Assembly: GCA_030613005.1 (NCBI GenBank)
Contig: JAUWMV010000016.1
Location: 1 to 48,375, forward strand
Direction of reading: 5' to 3'
DNA: 48,375 bases
Source: a bacterium
GTDB lineage: Bacteria; UBP14; UBA6098; B30-G16
In this document: positions 1 through 8,805 of the stretch, in pieces
Position numbering within the stretch: position 1 is the first letter of the stretch
Layout of the letters: every line of letters starts with the position of its first letter
Made by a program: the position numbers and the translations under genes
The notes under the pieces: model-generated
What the model saw: the letters and a program-made list of their open reading frames with translations, nothing else
The model's database searches: none
What the model was told of the DNA's origin: nothing

Positions 1-1946
1 ACAAAATAAATACCTGAGGGCATTTTTTTTGCATTCCAGCTATATATTCCACTGCCGCTTATATTAATGTTCTCTATAATTTTACCGTTTATATCGCGTA
101 TCACAAGAGATCCAGAGTTAGGTACAATGTATTGAATTTCACAGATTGAATTAAATGGATTAGGATAGCTTTTAATTGACAGACTAACAGGTTGCTCGAC
201 TGCCATCTCAGATATAAAGGGATAATAGTCGAACCAGTTTAATATCCTTTTCATTAGGGTAAATCTGTCTTCAAAGTTATCGATCGCTTCGAAACAAAAG
301 GGCAGATATATAACTTTAAATCCCCACCTTAATCGGACGCCTGCACAGAAATTTGCACCTTCACCATAGTAAAATATAGCTTGTGCATCGTATGGTGTTA
401 TTACATTTGAAATCGATGAGTTATTAGCACCATCCCCACCTGTAATATTGAAACTTAGACCTTTGGAAATGACATTTCCGTCCACACCTACAATTTCAAG
501 TATTGGTGAGGATTCGAGTAGTTCCGCTGGGTCACTGCTTGCTCGGAGATACAATTGATAAAACGCAGGATCAGTATAGGAACCATCGAGTACAAGGTCT
601 GTGCCTATTTGTGCACCAGAAATAAACAACTTTCCGCCAGCTTCGAGGAAATGTGCTATGGCATCTTTATCGCTTTCCAGTAAGGTAGAAGTATTATTCG
701 ATCCAGTGAACCAAATTACAATGTCGAAATTCTGCAAATTGATTGGTGTTAGGAACATGTCGGTTCGCTTAATGTAGAAATATTCCGCATTCAAACTGTA
801 GAGAACTTGACGGTAATATTTGCCGGATATAGAAGGGGCGTCATCGACAACGAGTATCGGTCCTCCTGAAGCACATAAAAAATAGAATGTGTGAGTTTTT
901 CCTCCTTGAGATACGAGTGTTATTTCGACAGTACCTATACCAGGAATTAACGAATCAGATTTAATATATACACTTAGTTCTTCGGTATTGTGGATGTCTG
1001 CAAGAACGAAACCAGAATCTGCGAAAGACATTTCCGAAACGCAAAATTCTGAAGTCCAACCCGCAGGAGAACTGAGAGATGATTTCACCATAAATGTGTC
1101 CGGTGAAAATCCAAGGTTATCTATATTGATTCTAAATTCTACACTGTCTCCTGGGTTTGTTAGGTATGATACTGGTCCGACTGTGTAAACGGAATGCATG
1201 TACTGCATGTAATCAGGAAAGGGCATTTCACCGTGAGCGCTTTGAAGTATTTCATGTGTAGCTGAATCGTCAATGAAGCACGCAACCTCTATGTAGGAAC
1301 CCCAATCTGTGTCATATGAAAACGGCAATTTAAATTCGAGTGTTTCGTTTGGAGCCATTGTGAATTTTAATCCATATCCATTTGGTAAAACCATAATGGC
1401 ATTCCAATTGTAACCTCCGGGTGGCGAGTAGGTTGTTGAATATATTATACATTTGTTTTGAAGTATAAATGTAAACAGTCTGAAAGGTCCTGGTTCCACA
1501 ACAGAATCTGATACAATCTTAACAAAAATAGTCTCCTGTTCGCTAGGTCCTATCGTAATTTGAAATGGTGAGTAATCTCGACTAATAGAAGCATAAAGGC
1601 TGTCTAACAATTCATTTGGTGGTACAACGGGGATATTTCCGTTGAATCCTCCCCAATACCAATAATACTCATGAGATGAAGAATCTTCTGGATGTAATAT
1701 TCCTAGGTATGAATATCTGTAATATATTTTCACAGAGGTATCTTTGTTAAAATACGAAGTGTTGGGGAAAGATATTAGAATAGTAGAATCATATATCTCT
1801 GGGTAGAGTGAATCTATCATTATCGCGGCGTTTCTATGAGTTGCGTCGAAAGGTCTAAATCCCAATTCAGCGACTGGAAATCTAACAAAAGCAGAACTTA
1901 TCAGTATTAGGGTCAATAAAAAGAATACGATTTTGAACTTCTTCAT
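1..1946 (-). CDS. Secreted Por-sorting-domain protein, tandem copy 1 (3' end outside window)
   Basis: The frame is open from an ATG at 1946, preceded by AGGAGG seven bases upstream, to the window edge, so the C-terminus is missing. The N-terminus is a signal peptide (basic MKKFK, hydrophobic core, 'SSAF'). Residues up to about 365 are beta-rich and resemble a cell-surface protein. From about 365 a Rossmann-like segment begins with 'LVVDDAP' and includes 'FDIVIWFTG' and 'GGKLFISGAQIGTDL', like a glutamine-amidotransferase-like (ThuA/DUF4350-type) fold without visible catalytic residues. 'YPNPFNSICEIQY' near residue 595 opens a Por/type IX-like sorting domain. The protein is closely similar to the next gene over almost its whole length, but its last visible 45 residues differ clearly. 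It is probably exported and surface attached; its substrate is unknown. Confidence 0.85.
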   Translation of the reverse strand, partial: MKKFKIVFFLLTLILISSAFVRFPVAELGFRPFDATHRNAAIMIDSLYPEIYDSTILISFPNTSYFNKDTSVKIYYRYSYLGILHPEDSSSHEYYWYWGGFNGNIPVVPPNELLDSLYASISRDYSPFQITIGPSEQETIFVKIVSDSVVEPGPFRLFTFILQNKCIIYSTTYSPPGGYNWNAIMVLPNGYGLKFTMAPNETLEFKLPFSYDTDWGSYIEVACFIDDSATHEILQSAHGEMPFPDYMQYMHSVYTVGPVSYLTNPGDSVEFRINIDNLGFSPDTFMVKSSLSSPAGWTSEFCVSEMSFADSGFVLADIHNTEELSVYIKSDSLIPGIGTVEITLVSQGGKTHTFYFLCASGGPILVVDDAPSISGKYYRQVLYSLNAEYFYIKRTDMFLTPINLQNFDIVIWFTGSNNTSTLLESDKDAIAHFLEAGGKLFISGAQIGTDLVLDGSYTDPAFYQLYLRASSDPAELLESSPILEIVGVDGNVISKGLSFNITGGDGANNSSISNVITPYDAQAIFYYGEGANFCAGVRLRWGFKVIYLPFCFEAIDNFEDRFTLMKRILNWFDYYPFISEMAVEQPVSLSIKSYPNPFNSICEIQYIVPNSGSLVIRDINGKIIENINISGSGIYSWNAKKMPSGIYF

Positions 1947-1983
1947 TTTTTTTCCTCCTCTAGTTTTTAATAATCACTTAAAA

Positions 1984-2264
1984 ATGGTTTAATTGTTTAA
2001 CGATTGTTTAACATTTTGTTCGATAAAAACATTAAGATTTTAACATCTTTTTCAACCTCCTTTTGTTCTATAACAGTCATTTTTAACTTCTTCATTATTG
2101 ACCCCCTTTCTTTTCTAAGAAGCATATCGAAGGTGCTCAGATCTTCAACAATCCACAAGCAATTGATTTTGGAATGTAACCCATGTGTGGAATTTGACCA
2201 TCTATTATGCAAATAATCGAAAATATACATCTCATCGTTTTTTTATATAGAAATTTTCTATATA
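1984..2264. repeat. Direct repeat block, copy 1, upstream of tandem gene 1
   Basis: This 281-base block aligns without a gap to 4322-4602 (offset 2338) with only scattered substitutions. It lies between the stop of tandem gene 2 and the start of tandem gene 1. It contains a 32-residue ORF and, at its distal edge (2244-2264), a near-perfect dyad with 10-base arms TATATAGAAA/TTTCTATATA. The gap-free conservation shows that the duplication included the leader region, not just the gene. Confidence 0.85.
1997..2095 (-). CDS. Small 32-residue ORF upstream of tandem gene 1
   Basis: The ORF starts with ATG at 2095 after a GGGGG-type ribosome site and encodes a basic, lysine-rich peptide that begins MKKLKMTVIEQ and ends SNKMLNNR. 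The second copy at 4335-4433 keeps the same start, stop and length. The changes between copies are conservative (V to L, E to K, V to I) or silent. It ends about 50 bases before the start of the secreted protein. It could be a translated leader, a small protein, or a remnant of an older gene. I do not recognise a family. Confidence 0.4.
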   Translation of the reverse strand: MKKLKMTVIEQKEVEKDVKILMFLSNKMLNNR

Positions 2265-2266
2265 CC

Positions 2267-4285
2267 TTATTCATCATTACAATAATATAATATCTCTAAT
2301 TTGAGCATGTAAACTTTTTTATTTATAACATTTTCAGAATTTCCTAATTTAACGAGATAAACACCCGATGATTGAGAGGATGCATCCCAAATATATATCC
2401 CATTCTCTTTGACAATTATACGCTTTATTTTCCTGCCATTAATATCATAAATTTCTAGAAAACCATCACCATAAATTGTGTATTGAATTTCACAGATGGC
2501 ATTAAATGGATTAGGATAGCTTTTAATTGATAGACTAACAGGTTGCTCCACTGTCATATCTGATATAAATCCGGGATAATATCCGTACCAATTTAATATC
2601 CTTTTCATTAGGGTACATCTGTCCTCAAAATTATCGATCGCTTCAAAACAAAAGGGCAGATATATAACTTTAAATCCCCATCTTAATCGGACGCCAGCAC
2701 AGAAATTTGCACTTGCCCCATAGTAAAATATAGCTTGTGCATCGTATGGTGTTATTACATTTGAAATCAATGAGTTATTGGCGCCATCCCCACCAGTTAT
2801 ATTGAAACTTAGATTGTAGGAAATAATGTTTCCTGCAACACCGGAAACTTCAAGTATTGGTGAGGATTCGAGTAGTTCCTCTGGGTCACCGCTTGCTCGG
2901 AGATACATCTTATAAAACGCAGGATCTGTATAGGTACCATCGAGCACAAGGTCTGTGCCTATTTGTGCACCAGAAATAAACAACTTCCCACCAGCTTCGA
3001 GGAAATGTGCTATGGCATCTTTATCGCTTTCCAGTAAGGTAGAACTATTACTTGAACCAGTGAACCAGATTACAATGTCGAAATTTTGCATATTGACTGG
3101 TGTTATAAACATGTCGGTTCGCTTAAGGTAGAAATATTCCGCATTCAAACTGTCGAGAACTTGACGGTAATATTTCCCGGATATAGAAGGGGCGTCATCG
3201 ACAACGAGTACTGGTCCTCCTGAAGCACAAGAAAAATAGATTTTATGAACTTTTCCTCCTTGAGATACGAGTGTTATTTCGACAGTACCTATACCAGGAT
3301 TTAAAGAATCAGATTTAATATATACGCTTAATTCTTTGGTTTTGTTGGTGTCAGCAAGAACGAAACCAGAATCCGCGAAAGAAGTTTCCGATGTGCAAAA
3401 TTCTGTAGTCCAACCAGCAGGTGAACTGAGTGATGATTTAACTGCAAATGTATCCGGTTTAAATCCGAAGTTATTTATTTTGATTCTAAATTTTGCGCTA
3501 TCTCCTGGGTTTATTAGATAGGATACAGGCCCGACTGTATAAACGGAGTGCACATATTCAGGAATAGGCATTTCACCGTGAGCACCTTGAAGTATTTCAT
3601 GAGTAGCCGAATCGTCAATGAAGCATGCAACCTCCAGGTTAAAGAAATCCCAATCTGTGCTATACAAAAACGGTAAATTAAATTCGAGTGTTTCATTTGG
3701 AGCTATTGTGAATTTTAATCCATGTCCATTTGGTAAAACTATACGGGCATTCCAATTGTAACCTTCGGGCGGCGAGTAGTATGTTTCCCATTTGTTTTGA
3801 AGAATAAAAGTAAACAGTCTGAAAGGTCCCGGTTCCACAACCGAATCTGATACAATCTTAACCAAAATAGTCTCCTCTTTGTTAGGTCCTATAGTAATTT
3901 GGAATGGTGAGTAATCTCGACTAATTGCAGCAGTGAGACTGTCTAACAATTCATTTGGTGGTACAACGGGGATATTTCCGTTGAATCCTCCCCAGTACCA
4001 ATTGTAAGCATGGGATAAAGAATCTTCTGGATGTAATATTTCTCTGTATGAGTATGTATAATATGTTTGAACAGAGGGATCTTTTTTAAAATTCGAAGTG
4101 TTTTGGAAAGATATTAGAATAGTAGAATCATACATTCCTGGGTAGAGTGTATCTATCATTTTTGCAGCGTCTCTATGTGCTATTCTGTAAGGACTAAATC
4201 CCAATTCAGCGACTGGAAATTTAACAAAAGCAGAACTTATCAGTATTAGGCTCAATAAGAAGAATACGATTTTAAGCTTTTTCAT
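2267..4285 (-). CDS. Secreted Por-sorting-domain protein, tandem copy 2
   Basis: This encodes 672 residues, starting at the ATG at 4285, which has AGGAGG seven bases upstream; a longer in-frame start (4318) would add 11 residues lying upstream of that ribosome site. It has a signal peptide (MKKLKIVFFLLSLILISS), an immunoglobulin-like beta-rich region, and a Rossmann-like segment from 'VLVVDDAPSISGKYY' including 'GGKLFISGAQIGTDL'. 'YPNPFNAICEIQY' at about residue 593 opens the sorting domain ('GFLEIYDINGRKIKR', 'SSGVYLVKLG'). It is a paralogue of the copies on both sides. Its final 75 residues are almost identical to those of the third gene, not to copy 1. It is probably exported by a type IX-like route; its function is unknown. 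Confidence 0.9.
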   Translation of the reverse strand: MKKLKIVFFLLSLILISSAFVKFPVAELGFSPYRIAHRDAAKMIDTLYPGMYDSTILISFQNTSNFKKDPSVQTYYTYSYREILHPEDSLSHAYNWYWGGFNGNIPVVPPNELLDSLTAAISRDYSPFQITIGPNKEETILVKIVSDSVVEPGPFRLFTFILQNKWETYYSPPEGYNWNARIVLPNGHGLKFTIAPNETLEFNLPFLYSTDWDFFNLEVACFIDDSATHEILQGAHGEMPIPEYVHSVYTVGPVSYLINPGDSAKFRIKINNFGFKPDTFAVKSSLSSPAGWTTEFCTSETSFADSGFVLADTNKTKELSVYIKSDSLNPGIGTVEITLVSQGGKVHKIYFSCASGGPVLVVDDAPSISGKYYRQVLDSLNAEYFYLKRTDMFITPVNMQNFDIVIWFTGSSNSSTLLESDKDAIAHFLEAGGKLFISGAQIGTDLVLDGTYTDPAFYKMYLRASGDPEELLESSPILEVSGVAGNIISYNLSFNITGGDGANNSLISNVITPYDAQAIFYYGASANFCAGVRLRWGFKVIYLPFCFEAIDNFEDRCTLMKRILNWYGYYPGFISDMTVEQPVSLSIKSYPNPFNAICEIQYTIYGDGFLEIYDINGRKIKRIIVKENGIYIWDASSQSSGVYLVKLGNSENVINKKVYMLKLEILYYCNDE

Positions 4286-4321
4286 TTTTAAACCTCCTCT
4301 AGTTTTCAATAATCGCATAAC

Positions 4322-4602
4322 ATGGTTTAATTGTTTAACGATTGTTTAACATTTTGTTCGATAAAAACATTAAGATTTTAATATCTTTTTTAACCTCCTT
4401 TTGTTCTATAAGAGTCATTTTTAACTTCTTCATTATTAACGCCCTTTCGTTTTCCAAGAACTATATCGAAGGTGCTCAGACCTTCGACAATACACAAGTA
4501 ATTGATTTTGGAATGTAACCCATGTGTGGAATTTGACCATCTATTATGCAAATAATAGAAAATATACATCTCATCGTTTTTTTATATAGAAATTTTCTAT
4601 AT
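4322..4602. repeat. Direct repeat block, copy 2, upstream of tandem gene 2
   Basis: This is the partner of the block at 1984-2264, with the same length and no gaps. It also holds the 32-residue ORF and the AT-rich dyad (here 4583-4602, with one end base changed). A GAAGGT/ACCTTC hairpin near 4469-4486 is better preserved here than in copy 1. Nothing else is visible in the 4286-4635 intergenic stretch. Confidence 0.85.
4335..4433 (-). CDS. Small 32-residue ORF upstream of tandem gene 2
   Basis: This is the second copy of the small lysine-rich ORF (MKKLKMTLIEQ to SNKMLNNR), with identical length and stop. Its ribosome-binding region (AAAGGGCG) is weaker than in copy 1. Retention of the frame across the duplicate is mild evidence of coding, but the duplication may be too young for that to count for much. 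Confidence 0.35.
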   Translation of the reverse strand: MKKLKMTLIEQKEVKKDIKILMFLSNKMLNNR

Positions 4603-4635
4603 TCTTTATTCTTCATTACAAATAATATAATTTCT

Positions 4636-6690
4636 CTATTTGACCATGTAAACTTTTTTATTTATAACATTTTCAGCATTTCCTAATCTAACGAGATAAA
4701 CACCTGACGGTTGAGAGGATGCATCCCAAATATATTTACCTTTATCTTTGACAATTATACGCTTTACTTTTCTACCATTAATATCATAAATTTCTAGAAA
4801 GCCATCTCCATAAATTGAGTATTGAATTTCACAGATTGAATTAAATGGATTAGGAGAAATAAATAACGATGTTTCTTCAGGGATTTGTATTCTCGACTCG
4901 TTAACAGAATTTTCATATAACCAGTTTATTATCTTATCTAATAGAAATTCTCGAACCATTGAATTATCTATTGATTCAAACCCGAACGGTAAAAAAACAA
5001 GTGCAAAATTTCCATCTGTAAACCTAAGTCCAGCACATTGAGATGTTCCGGGCCCATAATGTAAAATAGGTTCGGCGCCGTCGATTGCTTTTACAGCATC
5101 CGCATAAAAAGTTCTGCTCCAGAAAGAAGTATTAGAACCTGTGCCTTCCATTAGCTCGAAAAAAATACCATCAGTAATTGGATCTACAGGAACACCATAT
5201 ACATTATACGTTCCTGCTGTATCCCAAATGTTACGTGGGAAAGGATTAACATGCAGGTAACTTCTTACAAAACCGGGATCAGTTCCAGACATGTCTAAAA
5301 TCAGGTCTCTTATTATATTATCCCCTGATAGAAGCAATTTCCCACCGTCGTCAAGATATTTACCTATTCTATAACGATCTATTGTCTCAAGAGTATAAAA
5401 TGGATACCACCCTGTATACCAGATAACGATATCGAACATTTTCAACGTAGAAAGAGAAGGAACACCCCAGAAATAACTATAATAGAAATAATTTTTATGA
5501 AGATTATCCAATGCATCCATGTAGTATTTCTGAAGTGGGTATTGCCATGCTGAATCTGGTTTTCCCCTATCATCATCGATAAGGATTATATCGTCGCCGG
5601 TTGTTTCGGAAAATTTGAAATAGAAAGTATCATGAGCCATCGAGCCAGTATAAGAAAGCCATACATTTCCTGTGCCTCTATTAATAGGATCAGTTTGAAC
5701 TACAATTCTCACAGTCTCAATTGCTCCGACTGCCAGAGGTAAGTCGAGAGTCGATGTAAATGATCCGAATTCAGTTATACCTTCAATTGACCAGGTAGCC
5801 GGTGCATCGATAACCATGTATAATCTAACAGTATCGGGATTTGTCCCATAATTAATGGCATAAGTGAAAAAAGTATCTACATCTCCTTTTTCAGCGATAT
5901 AAAAAACTGGGCTTAACCTGTTAGCAGCGAACATATATGAGGGCAAGGGAAGTTCTCCTTTGGCAGCTTGTAAGAGTTCTCGAGATGATAAATCAGTTTT
6001 CCTTAAGACAGCAATAGCTTCGTTATTCCATGGAAACCAACCGTAGCTTCTTTCGTATGCTGTGGCAACAGTAAATGTATCATACAGAATCTCTGAACCC
6101 ACGATTAATTCACCCGTATACCAAGGTCTAATATCTCTAACTACCCAATTGTATTCACTCACAGCCGAACCGGGAACAGAAACACTATTTTCTATGATGA
6201 AGATGTTCAGAAAGTAAAAACTTCCTAATATTGAGGGGTCATCGGCAGTTACATTTACGTAAATAGAATCCTCGGTTATACGATCAAACCATAAGTAAAA
6301 GGGAGTAGAGTCCGCACGAGCGGCAAAGTTGTGTAAACTGTCCAGAACAGCATTTACAGGAGTGATTCTGTTACTTCCTTGGAAAAAAGCCCAGGGCACA
6401 TTAAGACATATGGAATCAGAGTTAAACACGTAACCAAAGGCATATTTCCATAACGCATCTCCATCCGATTCGGAGGAAACTGGTTGTATGTAAAAATCCT
6501 CGTTCATGATAAAATTAAGCATAGCTACAGAATCATGTAAAGTAGGAAAATCGGAATTGATTGCGGTATTGAATGCATCGGATGCAGCTCCAGTAACGTC
6601 TGTTCCCACTTCTGCAATAGGTATCCTTAAAAAAGCAGGAAATGCAACAGTAAGTGCAAGCAGTAAAAAAAGAGTTGTAACTTTTTTCAT
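4636..6690 (-). CDS. Secreted Por-sorting-domain protein, divergent third paralogue
   Basis: The ATG at 6690 is chosen because GGAGG lies six bases upstream; the adjacent ATG at 6693 would be too close. The protein has 684 residues. A signal peptide (MKKVTTLFLLLALTVAFPAF) precedes the motif 'IPIAEVGTDV', matching 'FPVAELGFSP' in the two tandem copies, so the three are one family. The middle has the same Rossmann-like part ('IILIDDDRGKP', 'FDIVIWYTGW', 'GGKLLLSGDNIIRDL'). 'SPNPFNSICEIQY' near residue 613 opens the sorting domain. The body is well diverged from the other two, yet the last 75 residues are nearly identical to the second gene, which suggests recent gene conversion. It follows the CXXC lipoprotein gene by 13 bases and may share its transcript. 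Confidence 0.9.
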   Translation of the reverse strand: MKKVTTLFLLLALTVAFPAFLRIPIAEVGTDVTGAASDAFNTAINSDFPTLHDSVAMLNFIMNEDFYIQPVSSESDGDALWKYAFGYVFNSDSICLNVPWAFFQGSNRITPVNAVLDSLHNFAARADSTPFYLWFDRITEDSIYVNVTADDPSILGSFYFLNIFIIENSVSVPGSAVSEYNWVVRDIRPWYTGELIVGSEILYDTFTVATAYERSYGWFPWNNEAIAVLRKTDLSSRELLQAAKGELPLPSYMFAANRLSPVFYIAEKGDVDTFFTYAINYGTNPDTVRLYMVIDAPATWSIEGITEFGSFTSTLDLPLAVGAIETVRIVVQTDPINRGTGNVWLSYTGSMAHDTFYFKFSETTGDDIILIDDDRGKPDSAWQYPLQKYYMDALDNLHKNYFYYSYFWGVPSLSTLKMFDIVIWYTGWYPFYTLETIDRYRIGKYLDDGGKLLLSGDNIIRDLILDMSGTDPGFVRSYLHVNPFPRNIWDTAGTYNVYGVPVDPITDGIFFELMEGTGSNTSFWSRTFYADAVKAIDGAEPILHYGPGTSQCAGLRFTDGNFALVFLPFGFESIDNSMVREFLLDKIINWLYENSVNESRIQIPEETSLFISPNPFNSICEIQYSIYGDGFLEIYDINGRKVKRIIVKDKGKYIWDASSQPSGVYLVRLGNAENVINKKVYMVK

Positions 6691-6703
6691 CATTATCCTC
6701 CAT

Positions 6704-7498
6704 TTAGTTTTGCCAATAAACATTCATTGCTTTGGCAGCTAATATTTTTTTCTCATTATTTTGTACAAAAACAACAACAGTATAATCTTTAGTGACACCC
6801 AACTCGATCTCAGATGGAGTGGTGAATGTGTATGTAAATTCAAAGATTCTGGACTCTCTTATCGAAATAAATTCACCACCCAAGTCTGGTTCAATTTCTG
6901 CAGCAACATATTTAAAAACAGTTTCACCGCTTGCTCCTGGAGCGGTTGTGAATGTTACCTCATCTCGTAAAAGATAGGAATAAATTTGACCTTGCACAGT
7001 GTCGTTTGTCGAAATAATTCCACTAACTTCAATAGTATCAGTCATTGTGGTGATTTCCATCTCAATTTCTCCCGGTTTTCCTGAATTAACTAAAGAGTCT
7101 ATATACGATATTAAATATGTAGGATTAGAATAATCTGGCTGTGGAATTTCATGCCCATCTATGAACAATTTGGGGAGATCGCCGGTATAACCGTAATCGT
7201 TTGCTCGAGTTTGATGAATATTTGGATTAGATTTAAAGAATGGATCAATGCCGGTTATAGGCGGATGGAAGTCGATCCAAATAGGTGTTTTATGATCGTC
7301 GATGCTTTGATAATAACGCAAAACGGAGTCAACTGTATTTTTAACTTCAACACAGGTTGAACATTGTACATTCGTAAAAGTCTCTATTAACACATTTAGG
7401 AATGGATTTTCTGTTTTTTCGGGTTCATCTTCACTGCAACCATAAAGGATAATTATTGATATTGAAAGTATGATTATTAATTTGCCCAACTTGTTCAT
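6704..7498 (-). CDS. CXXC-containing lipoprotein, Omp28/thioredoxin-like
   Basis: The start is probably the second of two adjacent ATGs (7498), because GGGGGG lies four bases before it; 7501 is the alternative. A type II signal peptide ends in 'LYG' with the lipidated cysteine at residue 21. After a short acidic linker, 'LIETFTNVQCSTC' carries a CXXC pair (C46, C49) at the place expected in thioredoxin-fold proteins. 'DLPKLFIDGHEI' fits the cis-proline region of that fold. The C-terminal half is a beta-sandwich typical of Omp28-like lipoproteins. It lies 32 bases downstream of a membrane polyferredoxin, so a role in periplasmic thiol redox chemistry fed by electrons from that protein is plausible, but inferred. 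Confidence 0.8.
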   Translation of the reverse strand: MNKLGKLIIILSISIIILYGCSEDEPEKTENPFLNVLIETFTNVQCSTCVEVKNTVDSVLRYYQSIDDHKTPIWIDFHPPITGIDPFFKSNPNIHQTRANDYGYTGDLPKLFIDGHEIPQPDYSNPTYLISYIDSLVNSGKPGEIEMEITTMTDTIEVSGIISTNDTVQGQIYSYLLRDEVTFTTAPGASGETVFKYVAAEIEPDLGGEFISIRESRIFEFTYTFTTPSEIELGVTKDYTVVVFVQNNEKKILAAKAMNVYWQN

Positions 7499-7530
7499 CA
7501 TTCCCCCCGATGAAATTGCTCAATTTCAAA

Positions 7531-8403
7531 TTATTCCTTTGAAGTTTGATTATAATGTATCGCAATATCGGCATTTTCTACAATAGGTTCATTCGCGAAA
7601 ATTGTTGTGAATTTTACGGCTCCCATAGGACAAGAAGTGCAAAGGCCACATCTAACACAGTCAGCAGAATTAGGATTTTCATATACATTTATATCAACTG
7701 GACATATTTTTTTGCAAAAACCGCATTTTGTACATTTCTCATAATCAACTGCAAGTCTTAATAAGCTTACTCGATTAAACAATCCCAATAGTGCACCTAT
7801 AGGACAAACCGACCGACAAAATATCCTTTTTATAAATATAGCTAAGGTAATAACTATCACAAGAATAATTATTTTCCTCCAGAATAAAGTACCTATCAAT
7901 TCACGTAATTCAGGATTTAGTAATACTTGTGTTATTCCAGCAGAAAGAGTTCCCTGAGGACATATTTTACAAAAGACTGTATTTGATAATAAAAAAGGCA
8001 ATAGGAAAACTGTCATAACTAAGAATAAATATCTACCATAGTGAAGGAATTTAGGAAGATGCAATTTTGGAGTCCTGACTCTATAAAGTAAATCCTGCAA
8101 AAAACCGAAAGGGCAGATCCATCCGCAAGTAAACCTACCTATACTGGCGGCAATGAAAATCATGACGCCAAGTAAATAGTATGGTATAGCTTTTATAACC
8201 ATAAAATGTTGAATCGATCCAATGGGACAGCTTGTAAATGCCGAAGGGCAGGCATAGCAGTTTAATATTGGTGGAGCGAAAGCTTTGGCGGAACCAGTGT
8301 AAAGGTGAGGTTTTGTCAACCATCCGCTAATATATGAATTTGGGATAATAAAACCTAAAATTTGAACAATTGTGCGTAGCCTAAAAGTTGCTCTAAATGA
8401 CAT
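7531..8403 (-). CDS. Membrane-bound 4Fe-4S polyferredoxin (NapH/YccM-like)
   Basis: This is an integral membrane protein of 290 residues with about four hydrophobic segments. Several cysteine clusters are visible: 'NCYACPSAFTSCPIG' near the N-terminus, 'CGWICPFG', 'CKICPQG', 'CRSVCPIG', and at the C-terminus two classical ferredoxin motifs, 'CTKCGFCKKICP' and 'CVRCGLCTSCP'. The first four resemble the CX3CP signatures of NapH/CcoG-type proteins. Such proteins move electrons across or along the inner membrane. The start has AGGA nine bases upstream. Its neighbours, a CXXC membrane peptide upstream and a CXXC lipoprotein downstream, suggest an electron relay to an extracytoplasmic thiol protein. 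Confidence 0.88.
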   Translation of the reverse strand: MSFRATFRLRTIVQILGFIIPNSYISGWLTKPHLYTGSAKAFAPPILNCYACPSAFTSCPIGSIQHFMVIKAIPYYLLGVMIFIAASIGRFTCGWICPFGFLQDLLYRVRTPKLHLPKFLHYGRYLFLVMTVFLLPFLLSNTVFCKICPQGTLSAGITQVLLNPELRELIGTLFWRKIIILVIVITLAIFIKRIFCRSVCPIGALLGLFNRVSLLRLAVDYEKCTKCGFCKKICPVDINVYENPNSADCVRCGLCTSCPMGAVKFTTIFANEPIVENADIAIHYNQTSKE

Positions 8404-8634
8404 TCTGGTTCCTCATGGACTTAATTTAGCAAACTATCTTCATAAAAAAATAGGTCTTACAATCGAAATAGATATCGATGGAATTTTTAAATAAGTATGA
8501 TATGATGCTTTGACAATTAAAACAGAATTCATAGGTTCCAGAACCCCAAATTTTTACGCTCTCTAAAAATTGTATTAATTACTAAAATATAGGTTATATC
8601 CTTTTTTAATAACTAGATAATTGAATACAAATAA

Positions 8635-8805
8635 TTAACCTATACCTATGCATGATAAACATAAAATTACACCGTTAAGAATAACTTCACGAACATCCTG
8701 AGAAAAAATTCCAAATAATGTAATTGCAACACTTCCAACAGTGATAATTGACCAAAGTATGTTTTTCTTAGCCCATGAGAGCTTTTTCTTTTTTTCTAAG
8801 GTCAT
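8635..8805 (-). CDS. CXXC-motif small membrane protein, CD1871A-like
   Basis: This is a 56-residue protein whose ATG (8805) lies inside the 3' end of the HU-family gene, in another frame, overlapping it by 38 bases. It has a basic head (MTLEKKKKLSWAKKN), one transmembrane helix (about residues 17-34) and ends 'VILNGVILCLSCIGIG' with cysteines at 49 and 52. The terminal CLxCIGIG matches what I recall of the CD1871A family of tiny CXXC membrane proteins in Clostridia, which also sit beside 4Fe-4S polyferredoxins. Here the polyferredoxin gene lies 231 bases downstream on the same strand. There is no clear Shine-Dalgarno, so translational coupling to the HU-like gene is likely. Confidence 0.75.
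   Translation of the reverse strand: MTLEKKKKLSWAKKNILWSIITVGSVAITLFGIFSQDVREVILNGVILCLSCIGIG

Noticed and set aside
2004-2216. Plus-strand ORF of 70 residues in the leader repeat
   Set aside because: Hydrophobic low-complexity frame opposite the conserved small ORF; no ribosome site.
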